Positions 12,141-25,300 of a stretch of 64,000 bases of DNA are shown piece after piece. The notes under the pieces were generated by a model. The model worked only from the letters and a program-made list of their open reading frames with translations, had not been told where the DNA came from and searched no databases. The stretch is from Pictodentalium vernedei. Taxonomy: Eukaryota; Mollusca; Scaphopoda; Dentaliida; Dentaliidae. The stretch covers positions 252,284,581 through 252,348,580 of the forward strand of contig CM062290.1 in NCBI GenBank assembly GCA_031216915.1, in the 5' to 3' direction. Every line of letters begins with the position of its first letter. Positions within the stretch are counted from its first letter, which is position 1. The position numbers and the translations under genes are program-made.

Positions 12141-13350
12141 ATAAAGATATCAATGTGATTAGATCTTTTTTCTTTTGAGTTGAGAAAAAATCAAAACAAA
12201 GAAGTCAAAGTGAGTTTTTTTTTACAGTTTTGTTTTTTACAAGTTTATCTCGTATTATAAAGGCTCTGCTGAAAGATGTCAGTCATCTGTTCCCCTTGAA
12301 GGCAGACCAGATGGTCAAAGCTCAGCATCCACTCTCCCTTAGAAGTAGATGGATGACTCCCAGCATTCAAAAACACACATCGGTGGATTTTTTGTAACCG
12401 TTAAGGATAATATGCTGGGACTGCTCCAAAACCAGCTTCTGTTTGGGTTTCTTTCACTTTTTTAAAATAACCACCAAATTGCAGTTTCAGTATTACCATA
12501 AATATGCCCACCTCTCCAACAAAGCATGGGGTGGAATTCTTGTAGTTATGCAAATTTCCTAGCATCTTCCAGTTCTGAGGTTCTCAACCCACTGCCCTAC
12601 TGCCAATACGAACACTCAAACCAAATAAGATTATTGGCTCTCACTTCCAACTGTCATGGACTCATAAGCAAATAAAGTTATTCGGGTCGCAAGGGATTTC
12701 AATTCCACATCGTCCCTGTGCACGCGTGCTGAAACTTTCATTTCATCATCAGTCATGCAGTTTTCAACATTTACAAGTTCAATGTTAGATAACTACCTCT
12801 TATCAGTTATTATATAGCCACAGATGATGACCGTGACCTTAAACACAAACACAAACATAAAACTTGTTCCGGGAGATGTTTTCAAGCATGAACACGTTGT
12901 ACAAAAATTTTGGAACAGAGAATATCACCTGTTGATTGTTTGTATGAAAATATATATTAGGCAGATATATGAGGTGTCCACAAATGTGTTCACTAAGGCC
13001 ATACAAAGTTGATTGTCTGTTTCCAGTCCTTCGTGTGAGTAAATTTTACGGGTGCAAAAAAGTGCACTCGCAAATTGTGTTGCGAGTGCGATTTTGTGCA
13101 AATCGCACTCGCAAAATTCCCCATAGTTTCACAACTATGCATGTAATTGTTTGAGACAGGTGTGTTTAAACACAGCTACCGTACTCACCCGTGTCGAAGC
13201 CCACCCCTCGCCTTTTCAGATTTACGAACAGGGTGCCCTACTCGTGTCAAAGCCCCCCCCCCCCCCCCCCCAAGTTTCAAATTGGACGAAAGTTGTTTGA
13301 GACGTCAAATTTACAGGCATCAAATGGAATAAGTGTTTGACGCCCGAGGT
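12141..13350. other. Intron, no gene
   Basis: No supported gene. Shows a poly-C run near 13253-13271 and a short internal repetition of GCGAGTGCGATTTTG/TCGCACTCGCAAA near 13060-13115 that can fold back on itself. Not otherwise recognised. Confidence 0.55.
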
Positions 13351-13663
13351 GGTATTAGTCCCCTACGGCGCTTTTGTGACATAAGGTGTTTTTGTCACAG
13401 AAGACACTAGAGTATATAAGCATCTTGGATTTTTAAAAAAAAATATTGAGCGTGCATAATCCCCTCACAACATCCTTATTCCATGTACCATATATGAAAA
13501 GTGCAGCTTGAACCATGTTGGAGGGAGTAGTGGTAACATAAAATAGAGAAAAAAGCTTAAAAAACACAACAGAAATGGTTGCCATGGCGCCATCTTGAAT
13601 TTTGAAAAAAAAATATTGAACGTGCAACATCCCATTACAACCCTCTATCCATGTGCCAGATAT

Positions 13664-14542
13664 AACTAGAACTATCACTGAAGGTGATTAATACCCCCGC
13701 TTTGGGTTTTTAGAGGAATGCACTTCTGATCATGTAGGCAAAGGTCATAAGGAAATGTATACATAAAGATCATTTTTTGTTGTTGAAATATGTATTTGCA
13801 TGTGGCCTTCCACAGAACAGCACTGAATACTTAAAGAGCCCACACATATATGGTTTACATTTGGAAAAACACATTTACAATGTGCAACATGTATTCAAAA
13901 TCGGTTCATTAATGTAGGAGGAGTTGCACACACAAGAATCCCATTTGAGAACCCATAATAAATCCAAGTTAAAGGGAGATAACCTGGTTAAAATTGTCGC
14001 AGATCAAAAATTTGGGAATATGCGTATGTTCACTTAGTTGTGATAATGTTTGAAAGGTTTCGTCAAAATTGATTGATAAATGTAGGAGTTGCACGCACAA
14101 GAATTTCATGTAGAAACCCATAATAAATCTAAGTTAAAGGGAGATAACCTAGTTAAAATTGCCACAGCTCAAAAATTTTGGAATATGCGCATGTTCACTT
14201 AGTAGTGATGATGTCTGAAAAGTTTTGTCCAAATTGATTGATAAATGTAGGAGGAGTTGCGCACACAAGAATTTCATGTAGAAACCCATATTAAATCAAA
14301 GTTCAAGAGAGATAACCTGGTTAAAATTGTCGCAGATCAAAAAGTTTGGAATATGCACATGTTCACTTAGTAGAGATGAAGGTTTCATCAAAATCGGTTC
14401 ATTAATGTAGGAGGAGTTGCGCACACAAGAAGTTGTCCGGACGGAAAGACGTACGGACGTACGGATGGACATACGGACGGACGGACGGACGTACAGGGCG
14501 ATTCCTATATAGCCCCCACTTCTTCGAAGCGGGGGTATAAAA
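13664..14542 (+). mobile_element. Pearl-like element, family B, nested in family D
   Basis: 5' end AACTATCACTGAAGGTGAT forms a hairpin (ATCAC/GTGAT), followed by X = ATACCCCCGCTT. The 3' end is an ACGG-rich run (14445-14492), then a hairpin whose right arm is AAGCGGGGGTAT, then AAAA. The core unit is about 167 bp (GGGAGATAACCT marks near 13974, 14139 and 14307). It interrupts a D unit between 'gtgccagatat' and 'aaagtgtagc'. A longer copy sits at 56743-58674. Confidence 0.85.
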
Positions 14543-15438
14543 AGTGTAGCTTGAACCACGTTGGAGTGAGGGGTGGTAACATAAAATAGAGAAAAAAAGC
14601 TTATAAAACACAACAAAAATGGCCGCCATGCCGCCATCTTGGATTTTGAAGAAAAAATATTGAACGTGCATCATCACCTCCCAACCCTCTATCCATGTGC
14701 CAAATATGCAAAGTGTAGCTTGAACCATGCTGGTGGGAGGGGTGGTAACATGAAAATAGAGAAAAAAAAGCTTAAAAAACACAACAAAAATGGCCCCCAT
14801 TCCGCCATCTTGGATTTTGAAAAAAAAATTTTGAGCGTGCAACATCCCCTCAGAACCATTTATCCATGTACCAAATATGAAAGGTGTAGCTTGAACCATG
14901 TTGGTGGGAGGGGTGGTAACATCAAAATAGAGAAAAAAAAGCTTAAAAAACACAACAATAATGGCCGCCATTCCGCCATCTTGGATTTTGAAAAAAAAAT
15001 TTTGAGGTGCATCATCCGCTCAGAACCATTTATCCATGTACCAAATATGAAAGGTGTAGCTTGAACCATGTTGGTGGGAGGGGTGGTAACATGAAAATAG
15101 AGAAAAAAAAGCTTAAAAAACACAACAAAAATGGCCGCCATTTAAAAAATATTGAACGTGCATCATCCCCTCCCAACCCTCTATCCATGTGCCAAATATG
15201 CGAAGTGTAGCTTGAACCATATTGGTGGGAGGGGTGGTAACATCAAAATAGAGAAAAAAAGCTTAAAAAACACAACAAAAATGGCCGCCATTCCGCCATC
15301 TTGAATTTTGAAAAAAAAATTTTGAGCGTGCATCATCCACTCAGAACCATTTATCCATGTACCAAATATGAAAGGTGTAGCTTGAAACATGCTGGTGGGA
15401 GGGGTGGTAACATGAAAATAGAGAAAAAAAAGCTTAAA

Positions 15439-16467
15439 TGAAAGTGTCAATGACACTGTAGCTCAACTTGACAAACTTGAACTTGGTAAGTTATAAATGA
15501 AATGGCAAAATTGAAGATCATTGGTACCAATGTCATTTTTTTTTGCCAGTGGCAACATTTTTTGACAGAAACCGAAGAAAATCGATAGCTCCCATCCAGA
15601 GGCCTCCCCAAACAAGCATGCCAGGTTTCAAAGCAATCCGATCATAAATTTGACCTGTAGGGTGTACAAAAGGGAAATATTGTGGTCTGACTAGACTAAA
15701 TTCTGAGAACGTTGGCCGTGGCAACATTTTTTAACGGAAATGGAAGAAAATTGATAGCTCCCATCTAGAGGTCCCCGTAAATAAGCATACCAGGTTTCAA
15801 AGCAATCTAATCATAAATGTGCCCTGTAGGGTGTGCCAAAGGGAAATATTGTGGTCTGACTAAACTGAGTTCTAAAAACGTTGGCCGCGGCAACATTTTT
15901 TGACGGAAATTGAAGAAAATCGATAGCTCCCATCTAGAGGTCACCCCAAACAAGCATGCCAGGTTTCAAAGCAATCCGATCATAAATGTACCCTGTACGG
16001 TGTGCCAAAGGGAAATATTGAGTCTTCTGACTAAACTAAGTTCTAAGAACATTGGCCGCGGCAACATTTTTTGACAGAAATTGAAGAAAATCGATAGCTC
16101 CCATCTAGAAGTCTCCCCAAACAAGCATACCTGGTTTCAAAGCAATCCGATCATAAATGTACCCTGTAGGGTGTGCCAAAGGGAAATATTGAGTCTTCTG
16201 ACTAAACTAAGTTCTAAGAACGTTGGCCGCGGCAACATTTTTTCACGGAAATTGAAGAAAATTGATAGCTCCCATCTACAGGTCACCCCAAACAAGCATA
16301 CCAAGTTTCAAAGTAATCTGATCATAAATGCGACCTGTGAGGTGTGCCAAAGGAAATTGTGGACGTACGTACTAACATACTAACGTACGTATGTACGTAT
16401 GTACGTACGTATGCCGACAGACGAGAAGTGATGGCAATAGCTCAGCTTGACTTTGTCAAGTTGAGCT
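15439..16467 (+). mobile_element. Pearl-like element, family A termini with a 170-bp core, nested in D
   Basis: Same 5' end (TGAAAGTGTCAATGACACTG, TAGCTCAACTTGAC) and same 3' hairpin (AGCTCAGCTTGAC, loop, GTCAAGTTGAGCTA) as the other A copies. The core is unrelated to the 335-bp unit. It is five tandem copies of about 170 bp marked by GATAGCTCCCATCTAGAGG at 15584, 15753, 15922, 16093 and 16264. A GTAC/ACGT-rich microsatellite (16365-16412) precedes the 3' hairpin. It sits in an A-run of a D core unit (GCTTAAA | AAACACAAC). Confidence 0.88.
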
Positions 16468-16999
16468 AAAAACACAACAAAAATGGCCGCCATTCCGCCA
16501 TCTTGGATTTTGAAAAAAAAATTTTGGGCGTGCATCATCCCCTCAGAACCATTTATCCATGTACCAAATATGAAAGGTGTAGCTTAAAGCATGTTGGAGG
16601 TAGAGGTGGTAACATAAACAAGAGGCCCCACGTGGCCTTAATCGCTCACCTGACAAAGTGACTCTAAGAAGTATTTTAGGTCACCTTCACCATGTCATGC
16701 CTCATCAACATTAACTGGTTGAGTGATAGATTTTGTTTGAAGTTCAACATTTGTTACCTAAAATTAGTTTTATTTAAAATCGTTGGTGTGTGGCCTATCT
16801 CCAATGATTTTTAATAAAGCAAATTTATCTCTGCAGACAAACTGGTTTAGCATGAAGCACAAACAAGGAATGTGAAGAGATAGCCTTGGACATCTCTCCC
16901 CAACTGTGGATATCTTCCATGTGCTACATGTATATATTTGCATGCAAGAAAACAAAAATTTTCACAAATTTTCCAAAATATTAGTTTTTTTTATCATCA

Positions 17000-17269
17000 T
17001 TGGAACAAGCTCAAACAGCTTATTCCAATAGGGGTATGGGAAGATCAGGTATATTTTTGAGACAGAAATGTGAATATATAAATAATGGTGTTTTTTTGTG
17101 AATGATGCTGGAGAATTTTGCGTAAAGATATGGCAAATGGTTTGTTCTAGATACAGAATGATGCAAAAGTATTTAAATTTGATTAGGCAAGTTGTTCCTA
17201 TAATGCATTTAAAAATTGAAGTAACTGTTTTTTTGCTGACAAACTTTTAGATGTGTGTGTCTGTGTTTG

Positions 17270-17304
<35 letters not shown>

Positions 17305-17900
17305 GGGGGGGGGGGGGTAAGAGTGTTCTTGCAAACAAAATTTCTGAATAAATGGAAAATTTTATTTTTTGTGTGAAAGACATAGTGCGTGAATGTTGAT
17401 TGGAACAAGCTTAGAGAGCTCATTTTAATGTGAAGTCATAAAGCTGTGTTTTACGTACGAAATTCTGGAATAACTAAAAAAATTGCTTTTTTGACTCAAA
17501 AAGCATGGTGTGCGACCTCTCATTGGAATGAGCTCAAAAAGCTCATTCCAATGGGGTATTTACAAGCGATAAGTACATGTATGTTTAAGAGACAAAAATT
17601 AAAATTTGAATAGCGATTTTTGCGAAGAATGCTGACAAGTTTTGGCAGTGATGCTGGTAAAAAGGTAAGATATGCAAAGTGGTTGTTTTTTAGAGGCGAC
17701 ATTTAATTAAGGGGAATTAACCCTTGATTACTGAGGTAACTTCTAAAAGTACTGAAATTTCATGAAGCAATGTGAATAACAGACAACAGTTGCCTAAAAA
17801 TTTCATGAATAACTAAAATTTTTATTCCTTTGTATCGAAAACATGGCATATGACCTTTGTTGCAATGAGCTGAATGCATGTGTTCCAATGAGGGGTCATA
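17000..17900. repeat. Recurring perfect and imperfect hairpins inside family C
   Basis: A stem-loop motif based on TTGGAATGAGCT / AGCTCATTCCAA recurs at about 17000, 17399, 17521 and 17858. The copy at 17521-17553 is perfect, with 14-bp arms and a 5-base loop. Flanking phrases (GAATGATGCTGG / GAATGCTGACAAG) recur as well, suggesting decayed copies of a larger unit. A (GT)n tract followed by poly-G lies at about 17252-17318. Confidence 0.6.
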
Positions 17901-18054
17901 AAATTTGAACGGAGATTTGTGTGAATAATGCATTAGTACTGCTAGATTTGGGTAAACGGTTCACCCTGGATACCACCCCTTCTATAGTAGATCTTTTCTG
18001 CAAATTTTGTCTAAGATTCTATCAACTTTACAAATAAATACGTTCATGAATCAC

Positions 18055-20140
18055 AATCAGATCCACCCCACAATGTTGCATACCAAATATCAAAAGATTC
18101 TGCCTGCTGGATCTGGAGAAGAAGATTTTTTAAGAAATATGCCTGAAATGCACTAAGTTAAAATTTGGGCTCCTATACGGAGCTCAAATATAAACCCAGG
18201 GGGCCGATTTGAACAAACTTGAATCAGATCCACCCCACAATGTTGCTTACCAAATATGAAAAGATTCTGAAGCTGGATCTGGAGAAGAAGATTTTTTAAG
18301 AAATTTGCCTGAAATGCACTAAGTTCGAATTCGAGCTTCTATAGTGAGCCCAAATATGAAACTAGGAAGCCGATTTGAACAAACTTGAATCAGATCCACC
18401 CCACAATGTTGCATACCAAATATCAAAAGATTCTGCCTGCTGGATCTGGAGAAGAAGATTTTTTAATAAATTTGCCCGAAATGCACTAAGTGCGAATTCG
18501 GGCTTCTATATTAAGCCCAAATATGAATCCAGGGGGGCCGATTTGAACAAACTTGAATCAGATCCACCCCGCAATGTTGCATACCAAATATCAAAAGATT
18601 CTGCCTGCTGGATCTGGAGAAGATGATTTTTTAAGAAATTTGCCTGAAATGCACTAAGTTCGAATTCGAGCTTCTATAGTAAGCTCAAATATGAATCTAG
18701 GGAGCCGATTTAAACAAATTTGCATCAGATCCATCCCACAATGTTGCATACCAAATATCAAAAGATTCTGCCTGCAGGATCTGGAGAAGAAAATTTTTTA
18801 TGAAATTTGCCTGAAATGCACTAAGTTCGAATTCGAGCTTCTATAGTGAGCCCAAATATGAATCTAGGAAGCCGATTTGAACAAACTTGAATCAGATCCA
18901 CCCCACAATGTTGCATACCAAATATCAAAAGATTCTGCCTGCTGGATCTGGAGAAGAAGATTTTTTAATAAATTTGCTTGAAATGCACTAAGTTCAAATT
19001 TGGGCTCCTATACTGAGCCCAAATATAAACCCAGGGGGCCGATTTGAACAAACTTGAATCAGATCCACCCCGCAATGTTGCTTACCAAATATGAAAAGAT
19101 TCTGCCTGCTGGATCTGGAGAAGAAGATTTTTTAAGAAATTTGCATGAAATGCACTAAGTTCAAATTCGAGCTTCTATAGTGAGCCCAAATATGAATCTA
19201 GGAAGCCGATTTGAACAAACTTGAATCAGATCCACCCCACAATGTTGCATACCAAATATCAAAAGATTCTGCCTGCTGGATCTGGAGAAGAAGATTTTTT
19301 AAGAAATTTGCCTAAATGCACTAAGTTCGAAATCAGGCTCCTATACTGAGCCCAAATATGAACCCAGGGGGCCAATTTGAACAAACTTGAATCAGATCCA
19401 CCCTACAATGTTGCATACCAAATACCAAAAGATTCTGCCTGCTGGATCTGGAGAAGAAGATTTTTTAAGAAATTTGCCTGAAATGCACTAAGTTCAAATT
19501 CGGGCTTCTATAGTAAGCCCAAATATGTATCCAGGGGGCCGATTTGAACAAACTTGAATCAGATCTACCCCGCAACGTTGCATACCAAATATCAAAAGAT
19601 TCTGCCTGCTGGATCTGGAGAAGAAGATTTTTGAAGAAATTTGCCTGAAATGCACTAAATTCGAATTCGAGCTCCTATAGTGAGCCCAAATATGAATCTA
19701 GGAAGCCGATTTGAACAAACTTGAATCAGATCCACCCTACAATGTTGCATACCAAATATCAAAAGATTCTGCCTGCTGGATCTGGAGAAGAAGATTTTCA
19801 AAGAAATTTGCCTGAAATGCAGTAAGTTCAAATTTGGGCTCCTATACTGAGCCCAAATATAAACCCAGGGGGCCGATTTGAACAAACTTGAATCAGATCC
19901 ACCCCACAATGTTGCATACCAAATATCAAAAGATTCTGCCTGCTGGATCTGGAGAAGAAGATTTTTTAAGAAATTTGCCTGAAATGCACTAAGTTCGAAA
20001 TCGGGCTCCTATACTGAGCCCAAATATGAACCCAGGGGGCCGATTTGAACAAACTTGAATCAGATCCACCCTACAATGTTGCATACCAAATATCAAAAGA
20101 TTCTGCCTGCTGGATCTGGAGAAGAAGATTTTTTAATGTT
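18055..20140 (+). repeat. Family C tandem array, 167-bp monomer, about 12 copies
   Basis: Monomer marked by CAATGTTGCATACCAAATAT and GATTCTGCCTGCTGGATCTG. The mark recurs at 18071, 18238, 18404, 18572, 18739 and 18906, a spacing of 166-168, and continues to 20140. Variants such as GGGCTCCTATACTGAGCCC and GAGCTTCTATAGTGAGCCC alternate along the array, hinting at a higher-order pattern. Non-coding. Confidence 0.9.
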
Positions 20141-20934
20141 TTTCCCATTGCCTACAGTGTTAAAAAGTGCTGACTCAGCACTTTTTCAAAAGTCCCGAAA
20201 CTGTACCCTATGATAAAACCGATGGCAATTTTTTTTTACCAATCCTTTCTGTTGGTCCTAAGGAAGCTGCACACCAAATAAAAATTCTCAGTGCCGTGCA
20301 GTTTTGGAGATATGGGCGTTTTAAATTTTTTCTATTTTTAGCTCCTGCGGTTCCCACGGGGCTGCGGGAAAAATTTTTTTTGCATAAATCAAGTACTCAT
20401 GACCCAATAAGCCCTCACATAAAATTTGGTTCAAATCAGCCTCTCGGTTTGGAAAATAGAAATTTTGGGCGGGGCAAAAAATTTTGCCCCTCTCATAACA
20501 ACGCCAAGTATAGCTCCACAAACTTCTCTTGAACAAATCTGAGTCTACACCTCAAAAGGAAGCTGCACACCAAATATCAAGTCTCTGCTACTGCTGGTTC
20601 ATGAGAAGAAGATTTACAAAGATTTTGGTGCCCCTTGGGGGCGTGGCACCACCCAGGAGGAGGGACAACTTCATTTGAACAAATCTGAATTGGCATTAGG
20701 TAATAAACATTTAGCCAACATTTGAATAAAATTGGGCTAGTGGTTTAGGAGGAGAAGTCGATAATGTAAAGTTAACGCCGGACGACGACGACGACGGACG
20801 ACGACGGACGGAAAGTGATTAGTAAAGCTCCCCTTGAGCTTCGCTCAGGTGAGCTAAAAAACAGACAGACAGACGGACGGACGGACGGAGTGCAATCCTA
20901 TAGTCCCCTTACGGCTCCCGTAGGGGACTAAAAA

Positions 20935-21090
20935 CAGGTGACTTGTTGCAACACTGTACTTACCCCGGTATCAAATAGAACTGTAATACTGTATTATGTA
21001 TATTTTTGGGAGTTGAGGTTTTTGTGTTGTTAAATTCGTCTTTTGTGTAATACATTATGTCTGTGTTCAGTGTAATTAGTCTTTATTAAA
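20935..21090. other. Short intronic spacer
   Basis: Sequence between the 3' end of family D and the next family A copy; nothing recognised. Confidence 0.5.
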
Positions 21091-22933
21091 TGAAAGTGTC
21101 AATGACACTGTAGCTCAACTAGTCAAGACAAAGACATGTACATGTATAGTATGTGACGCAGCAATGACAAACATCTAGGTAATGACCTGATAACAAAGGT
21201 ACATATAAAGTACTGTAACGGTCTGTACATAAATACTGACCATTGCCTGTAACAAATGTATAGGTAAAGTATTGTAAAGGTGGGTGACAGTCAGATGCTA
21301 AACTAGAAAAGAAATCTTAGTCCCCGAGTGGGTCTGACTGAACCCCAAAATATTTGTTCTCATAGCACAGTGATAACAAAGGCACCCCAAAACACACACG
21401 TTCTTGTCCCAAGGTGAAAACAAAGGTACCCAAGAAGTTTTGTGAAGATCAGTTCATAAATACAAGCTGTATAGAACTTGTGACAAAAAAACTGATTGGA
21501 CCTAATTTTGGTACAAAATGGCCACTGGCAGGCATCTTGAATTTTGGACCGTACCCAGAAACACTCATTCACGTCCCAAGGTGATAACAAAGGTACCCAA
21601 GAAGTTTTGTGAAGATCGGTTCATAAATACAGCCTCTGCCCTGAGCCATATTGACATGTGTGCTTACATTATGTAAGTAGCACTGAATAAATCAAAGTTC
21701 ATCTAATTTGCATAATTTCTGCATGAAAAAAAACCCCTTACAATATGTGATGTATTCCATGTTACTAAACATTCATACAAAAATTTATTCAAATCAGAAC
21801 TTTCATACATTAGTTCTGTACAAAAGACTGATCGCACTAATTTTGGTACAAATTGGCTGCTGGTGGCCATCTTGAATTTCAGACCACACCCAAAAACACT
21901 CGCTCTCATCCCACGGTGATAAAAAAGGTACCCAAGAAGTTTCGTAAAGATTGGTTCATAAATATGGCCTCTAATCAGAGCTGTATAGAAGTTGTGTACA
22001 AAAAACTGATTAGACCTAATTTGGGTACAAAATGGCCACTGGCAGCCATCTTGAATTTTAGACCGCACCCAGAAACACTCGTTCTCATCCCAAGGTGATA
22101 ACAAATGTACCCAAGACATTTCGTGAAGATCAGTTCATAAATACAGACTCTAGTCTGAGCTGTATTGACATGTGTACTTACCGTGTGTAAGTCGCACTGA
22201 AAAAATCAAAGTTCATCTAATTTGCATAATTTCTGAACGAGAAAAAAACCCGTATTATATGTGATGTATCCCATGGTAATAAACATTCACACAAAAAATT
22301 ATTCAAATCAGCTCTTTCACATGGAAGTTGTGTGCAAAAATCTGATTGCACCTAATTATGTACTTTTAAAATGGCTGCCATCGGCCATCTTGAATTTCGG
22401 ACCGGACCCCAAAACACTCGTTCTCGTCAGACGGTGATACCAAAGGTACCCAAGAAGTTTCGTAAAGATTGGTTCATAAATACGGCCTCTAGCCCGAGCC
22501 GTATTGGCATTTGCACTTACAGTGCTGAAAGTAACACCAAAAAACATCAAAATTAGTCTAATTTGCACAATTTACGCACGAGAAAAAAACCTGTATTATA
22601 TGTGATGTATCCCATGGTACTAAACATTCATACAAAAAATTATTCAAATCAGAGCTTTCATATGGAAGTTCTGTACAAAAAACAGATTTCTGCATCGTCG
22701 GTACAAAATGGCGGCTGGCAGCCATCTTGAATTTCAGACCGCACCCAAAAACACTCGTTCTCGCCCCACGGTCATAACAAAGGTACCCAAGAAGTTTCGT
22801 AAAGATCGGTTCATAAATACGGCCTCTAGCCCGAGCCGTATCCAATTGTTGACGTATGGACAGACCGACAGATGGCCAGACGGATGACGGGCCATGACAA
22901 AAGCTCAAATTTGGCTTTGCCAAAGTTGAGCTA
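21091..22933 (+). mobile_element. Pearl-like element, family A, complete, 335/170-bp core
   Basis: Complete A copy from TGAAAGTGTCAATGACACTG to the hairpin ending CAAAGTTGAGCTA. Core units alternate between full units of about 335 bp and half units of about 170 bp (GATCGGTTCATAAATA marks). An ACGG-type stretch (GACAGACCGACAGATGGCC) precedes the 3' hairpin. Long frames on either strand inside it are products of the repeat. Confidence 0.85.
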
Positions 22934-25300
22934 AAAATTATATATCCCAAGCAAAATTGACTTGTTTGTTTTTTTGTCGACCTCGTTTTGGAAGCTGTGA
23001 CTTGTTTCAAACAAGTGTGCAGACTGCTGTCTATAGTTGTCTGAAACACGCCCATAACATATAGTTTTCACGGTGGTTGAACATCATCACAAAGATACTG
23101 ACTGAACACTGCCACTTTCGAGCGGAGCACAACTCATTGTGAAAGAACACTACCACTTTCGAGCATGCACAACTCAGTGTGACAACAGGTGTTCAGAAAT
23201 TAATGAGAAAGTGGTAATTAAAAATAAAAAATAATTACAACTCTGGTATTGGAGAATTATATAACAATTTAACCAGCGATATGATGTATGACTTATTGGT
23301 TTAATAAAACATGCTCATTTATCATTTCATCATGCTCTGCAACATGTGAAGTTATGACTTTCAGTGTAAAATTAATTTTTTGAATATTGCCAAGGGAGGC
23401 AACTATTTTGTTATTCATATTCCGCTGTGTAAATTTTATCTGGGTGAGGGCATATTACAGCAGTTTTAATTTTGTTTTTGTTTTACCACTAACCAATGGA
23501 CAATAACAAAATAGATGTCCATTTTGACTTGAAGCATGGCAATGCTTGTGAGTTGAGTGCAATTTAAGTGAAGTTGAACTGTTTGATGACAGGGCGATTT
23601 TTTGCGCTCGTCTTTTTTAAATTACGGACGCTTGCGAGCGCGAGCGCAATAGCGCCCGTCTCACGTGAAGGACTGAGTTTCTAAGGCCATTTTTTCCCAA
23701 AAAGCATGCAGGTGGGTGGGCGGTCTTTTTTTATTCTTTTTATTTTATACCCAAACGCCTGGTGGACCACGCAAAATTTCGCAAATATATTGGTTATTCA
23801 CCGTAGGGGTGTTCGGTCATAAATGAAGTGGGGTTTGAATGTTTGTTTTTTCAGTGAAATGTGAAAATTATGACACAAGATGAAACGCCTCGTGGGTGAA
23901 ACGTCTCGCGATGAAACGTCTCTGGGACAAATCAAATGTCGAAGTGCCAACTTTCAGAGATATATTTTACCAAAAAAAAAAAAATCCTTTCACAACCTGC
24001 CTAATAAAATCGTGAATTGCAATTTTTCCCCATTATATTCAAAATTCAGTTCATTCATAAATCATATTTTTCGGAAATCTGAAAATGAAATACAAAACGA
24101 ATGTTTGCGGGTTTTTATTAACCAATTCGACTGCACATACCTGCCTATATGTGATTTATTTTCAACTATGACTGTTACTTTTATATCAAGCAACGGTTAC
24201 TATTAGTTACCCAATTATCCTGCATCTCAAATACATTTATTTAAATTAACTGGGAAACTCGTAACGGTTTCAAATAACAGTACACAAATTTCCAATGACG
24301 GCCATTTACAATACAAATATTACTAAAAATAAATATGCCAGGAGACTGTGTTCCATTCAACATACCACATGACTTTGTAGACATTCTGAGGGTTGGTTCG
24401 AATCAAACATGGTGCGAATCGACCATTCCCCTTTATGACTGTTTGTTGTCAGACTGAAAGACACCTTCCTTCTTGCTGTCATTATGACTTATCTTTTACA
24501 GAATAAAACACTTTCTGTCGTGAATATTGCTAAAACCCACCCACTTTATTAAAGTATGATGTAGAAAAAAGCTTGAAGGGGGTTAATTTAAAATTTGTGA
24601 ACGCATCGATATCGATTACCGAAATGAGCACAATATTTCAAATTTCTTTTTTAAAGATTTTTTTGGCGTCATAAAAAGGCTGCATGTGCACCAAAAATGA
24701 CCATGTGCATGGGCCTGAGAAACAGAGGTTCTTTTTTTATGGCCTAATAGATATTTAATAATATAAAATAATGATGATCGTAGGTATCCAATGCGTATTT
24801 CACTCTATCATCAGTATTATGATTTTCAAATATGCTTTTTGGGGCATCATCTTCACACTTCTGCATGTTAGGAGTCACTTTCTTTAAAAATTTAATGTTT
24901 GCAAGATTTTAAGAAGCATGGAGACTACTTTATTTCATCAATAATTACTAGTAGTTAATAAAAATGTGTGTAGCTTTGTTACTGTGACACATAAATTGTT
25001 GGAATGTGTTAGTGTAGGATACTTTTTATTTTATCCAGAGTGCTAGTATATAGTGATAAATACAGTTCATGTCAAAATGAGTTGAATAATGAGATGTTAG
25101 ACTGTTTGTCAATCAATAATTCCTGCATTACCTTACCAACTTTGCTATTTATTGTCAGAAGGCTTTCACGGAGGGCTTTCCATCAGTAAATAGGAGAAGT
25201 GGTTATTATAGGCAGAATTAACATTACAGGACATTATAGGTAGTGTACAGCATGATTAATACAGTGCTAGTCACAATGATATAAAAGTTAAAAAATTTAT
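22934..25300. other. Intron, no gene
   Basis: About 2.4 kb without a supported gene. Small-scale features: a duplicated phrase (ACACTGCCACTTTCGAGC / ACACTACCACTTTCGAGC near 23105 and 23148), a CG-rich patch near 23620-23660, and three short tandem repeats of GATGAAACG(C/T)CTCG near 23879-23925. No family recognised. Confidence 0.5.

Larger units (their letters stand above)
16619..20856 (+). mobile_element. Pearl-like element, family C, complete, nested in D
   Basis: 5' end CAAGAGGCCCCACGTGGCC (small hairpin) then GCTCACCTGAC. It has a unique leader, a hairpin-bearing middle (16980-17950), a 167-bp tandem array (18055-20140), a 3' module (20140-20760), a (GAC/ACGG)n tract at 20778-20813, and a terminal hairpin AGCTCCCCTTGAGC...GCTCAGGTGAGCTAAAA. 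It is flanked on both sides by D sequence. No long reading frame is convincing; the ones present run through tandem repeats. Confidence 0.82.
13351..20934 (+). mobile_element. Pearl-like element, family D, with B, A and C nested inside
   Basis: 5' end near TTAGTCCCCTACGGCGC (13355). The 3' end at 20901-20934 is a hairpin (TAGTCCCCTTACGG, short loop, CGTAGGGGACTA followed by AAAAA), preceded by a (GACG)n stretch at 20862-20890. The core is a 171-bp unit (ATGGCCGCCATTCCGCCATC ... GCTTAAAAAACACAAC), with the AGCTTA mark at 13554, 14598, 14769, 14940, 15110, 15260 and 15431. Removing the inserted B element restores the spacing between the first two marks to one unit. D therefore predates its three passengers. 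Confidence 0.8.

Noticed and set aside
14402-15456. Long overlapping frames on both strands (up to 189 residues, FFKLFFLYFHVTTPP-type)
   Set aside because: They run through the 171-bp family D tandem repeat and repeat with its period; not genes.
18055-20140. Evenly spaced repeats as a CRISPR array
   Set aside because: Monomers are 167 bp and repeat end to end without unique spacers, in a eukaryotic context; satellite-type array.
23880-24206. 108-residue plus-strand frame
   Set aside because: Starts in a short tandem motif, low complexity, no recognised domain.
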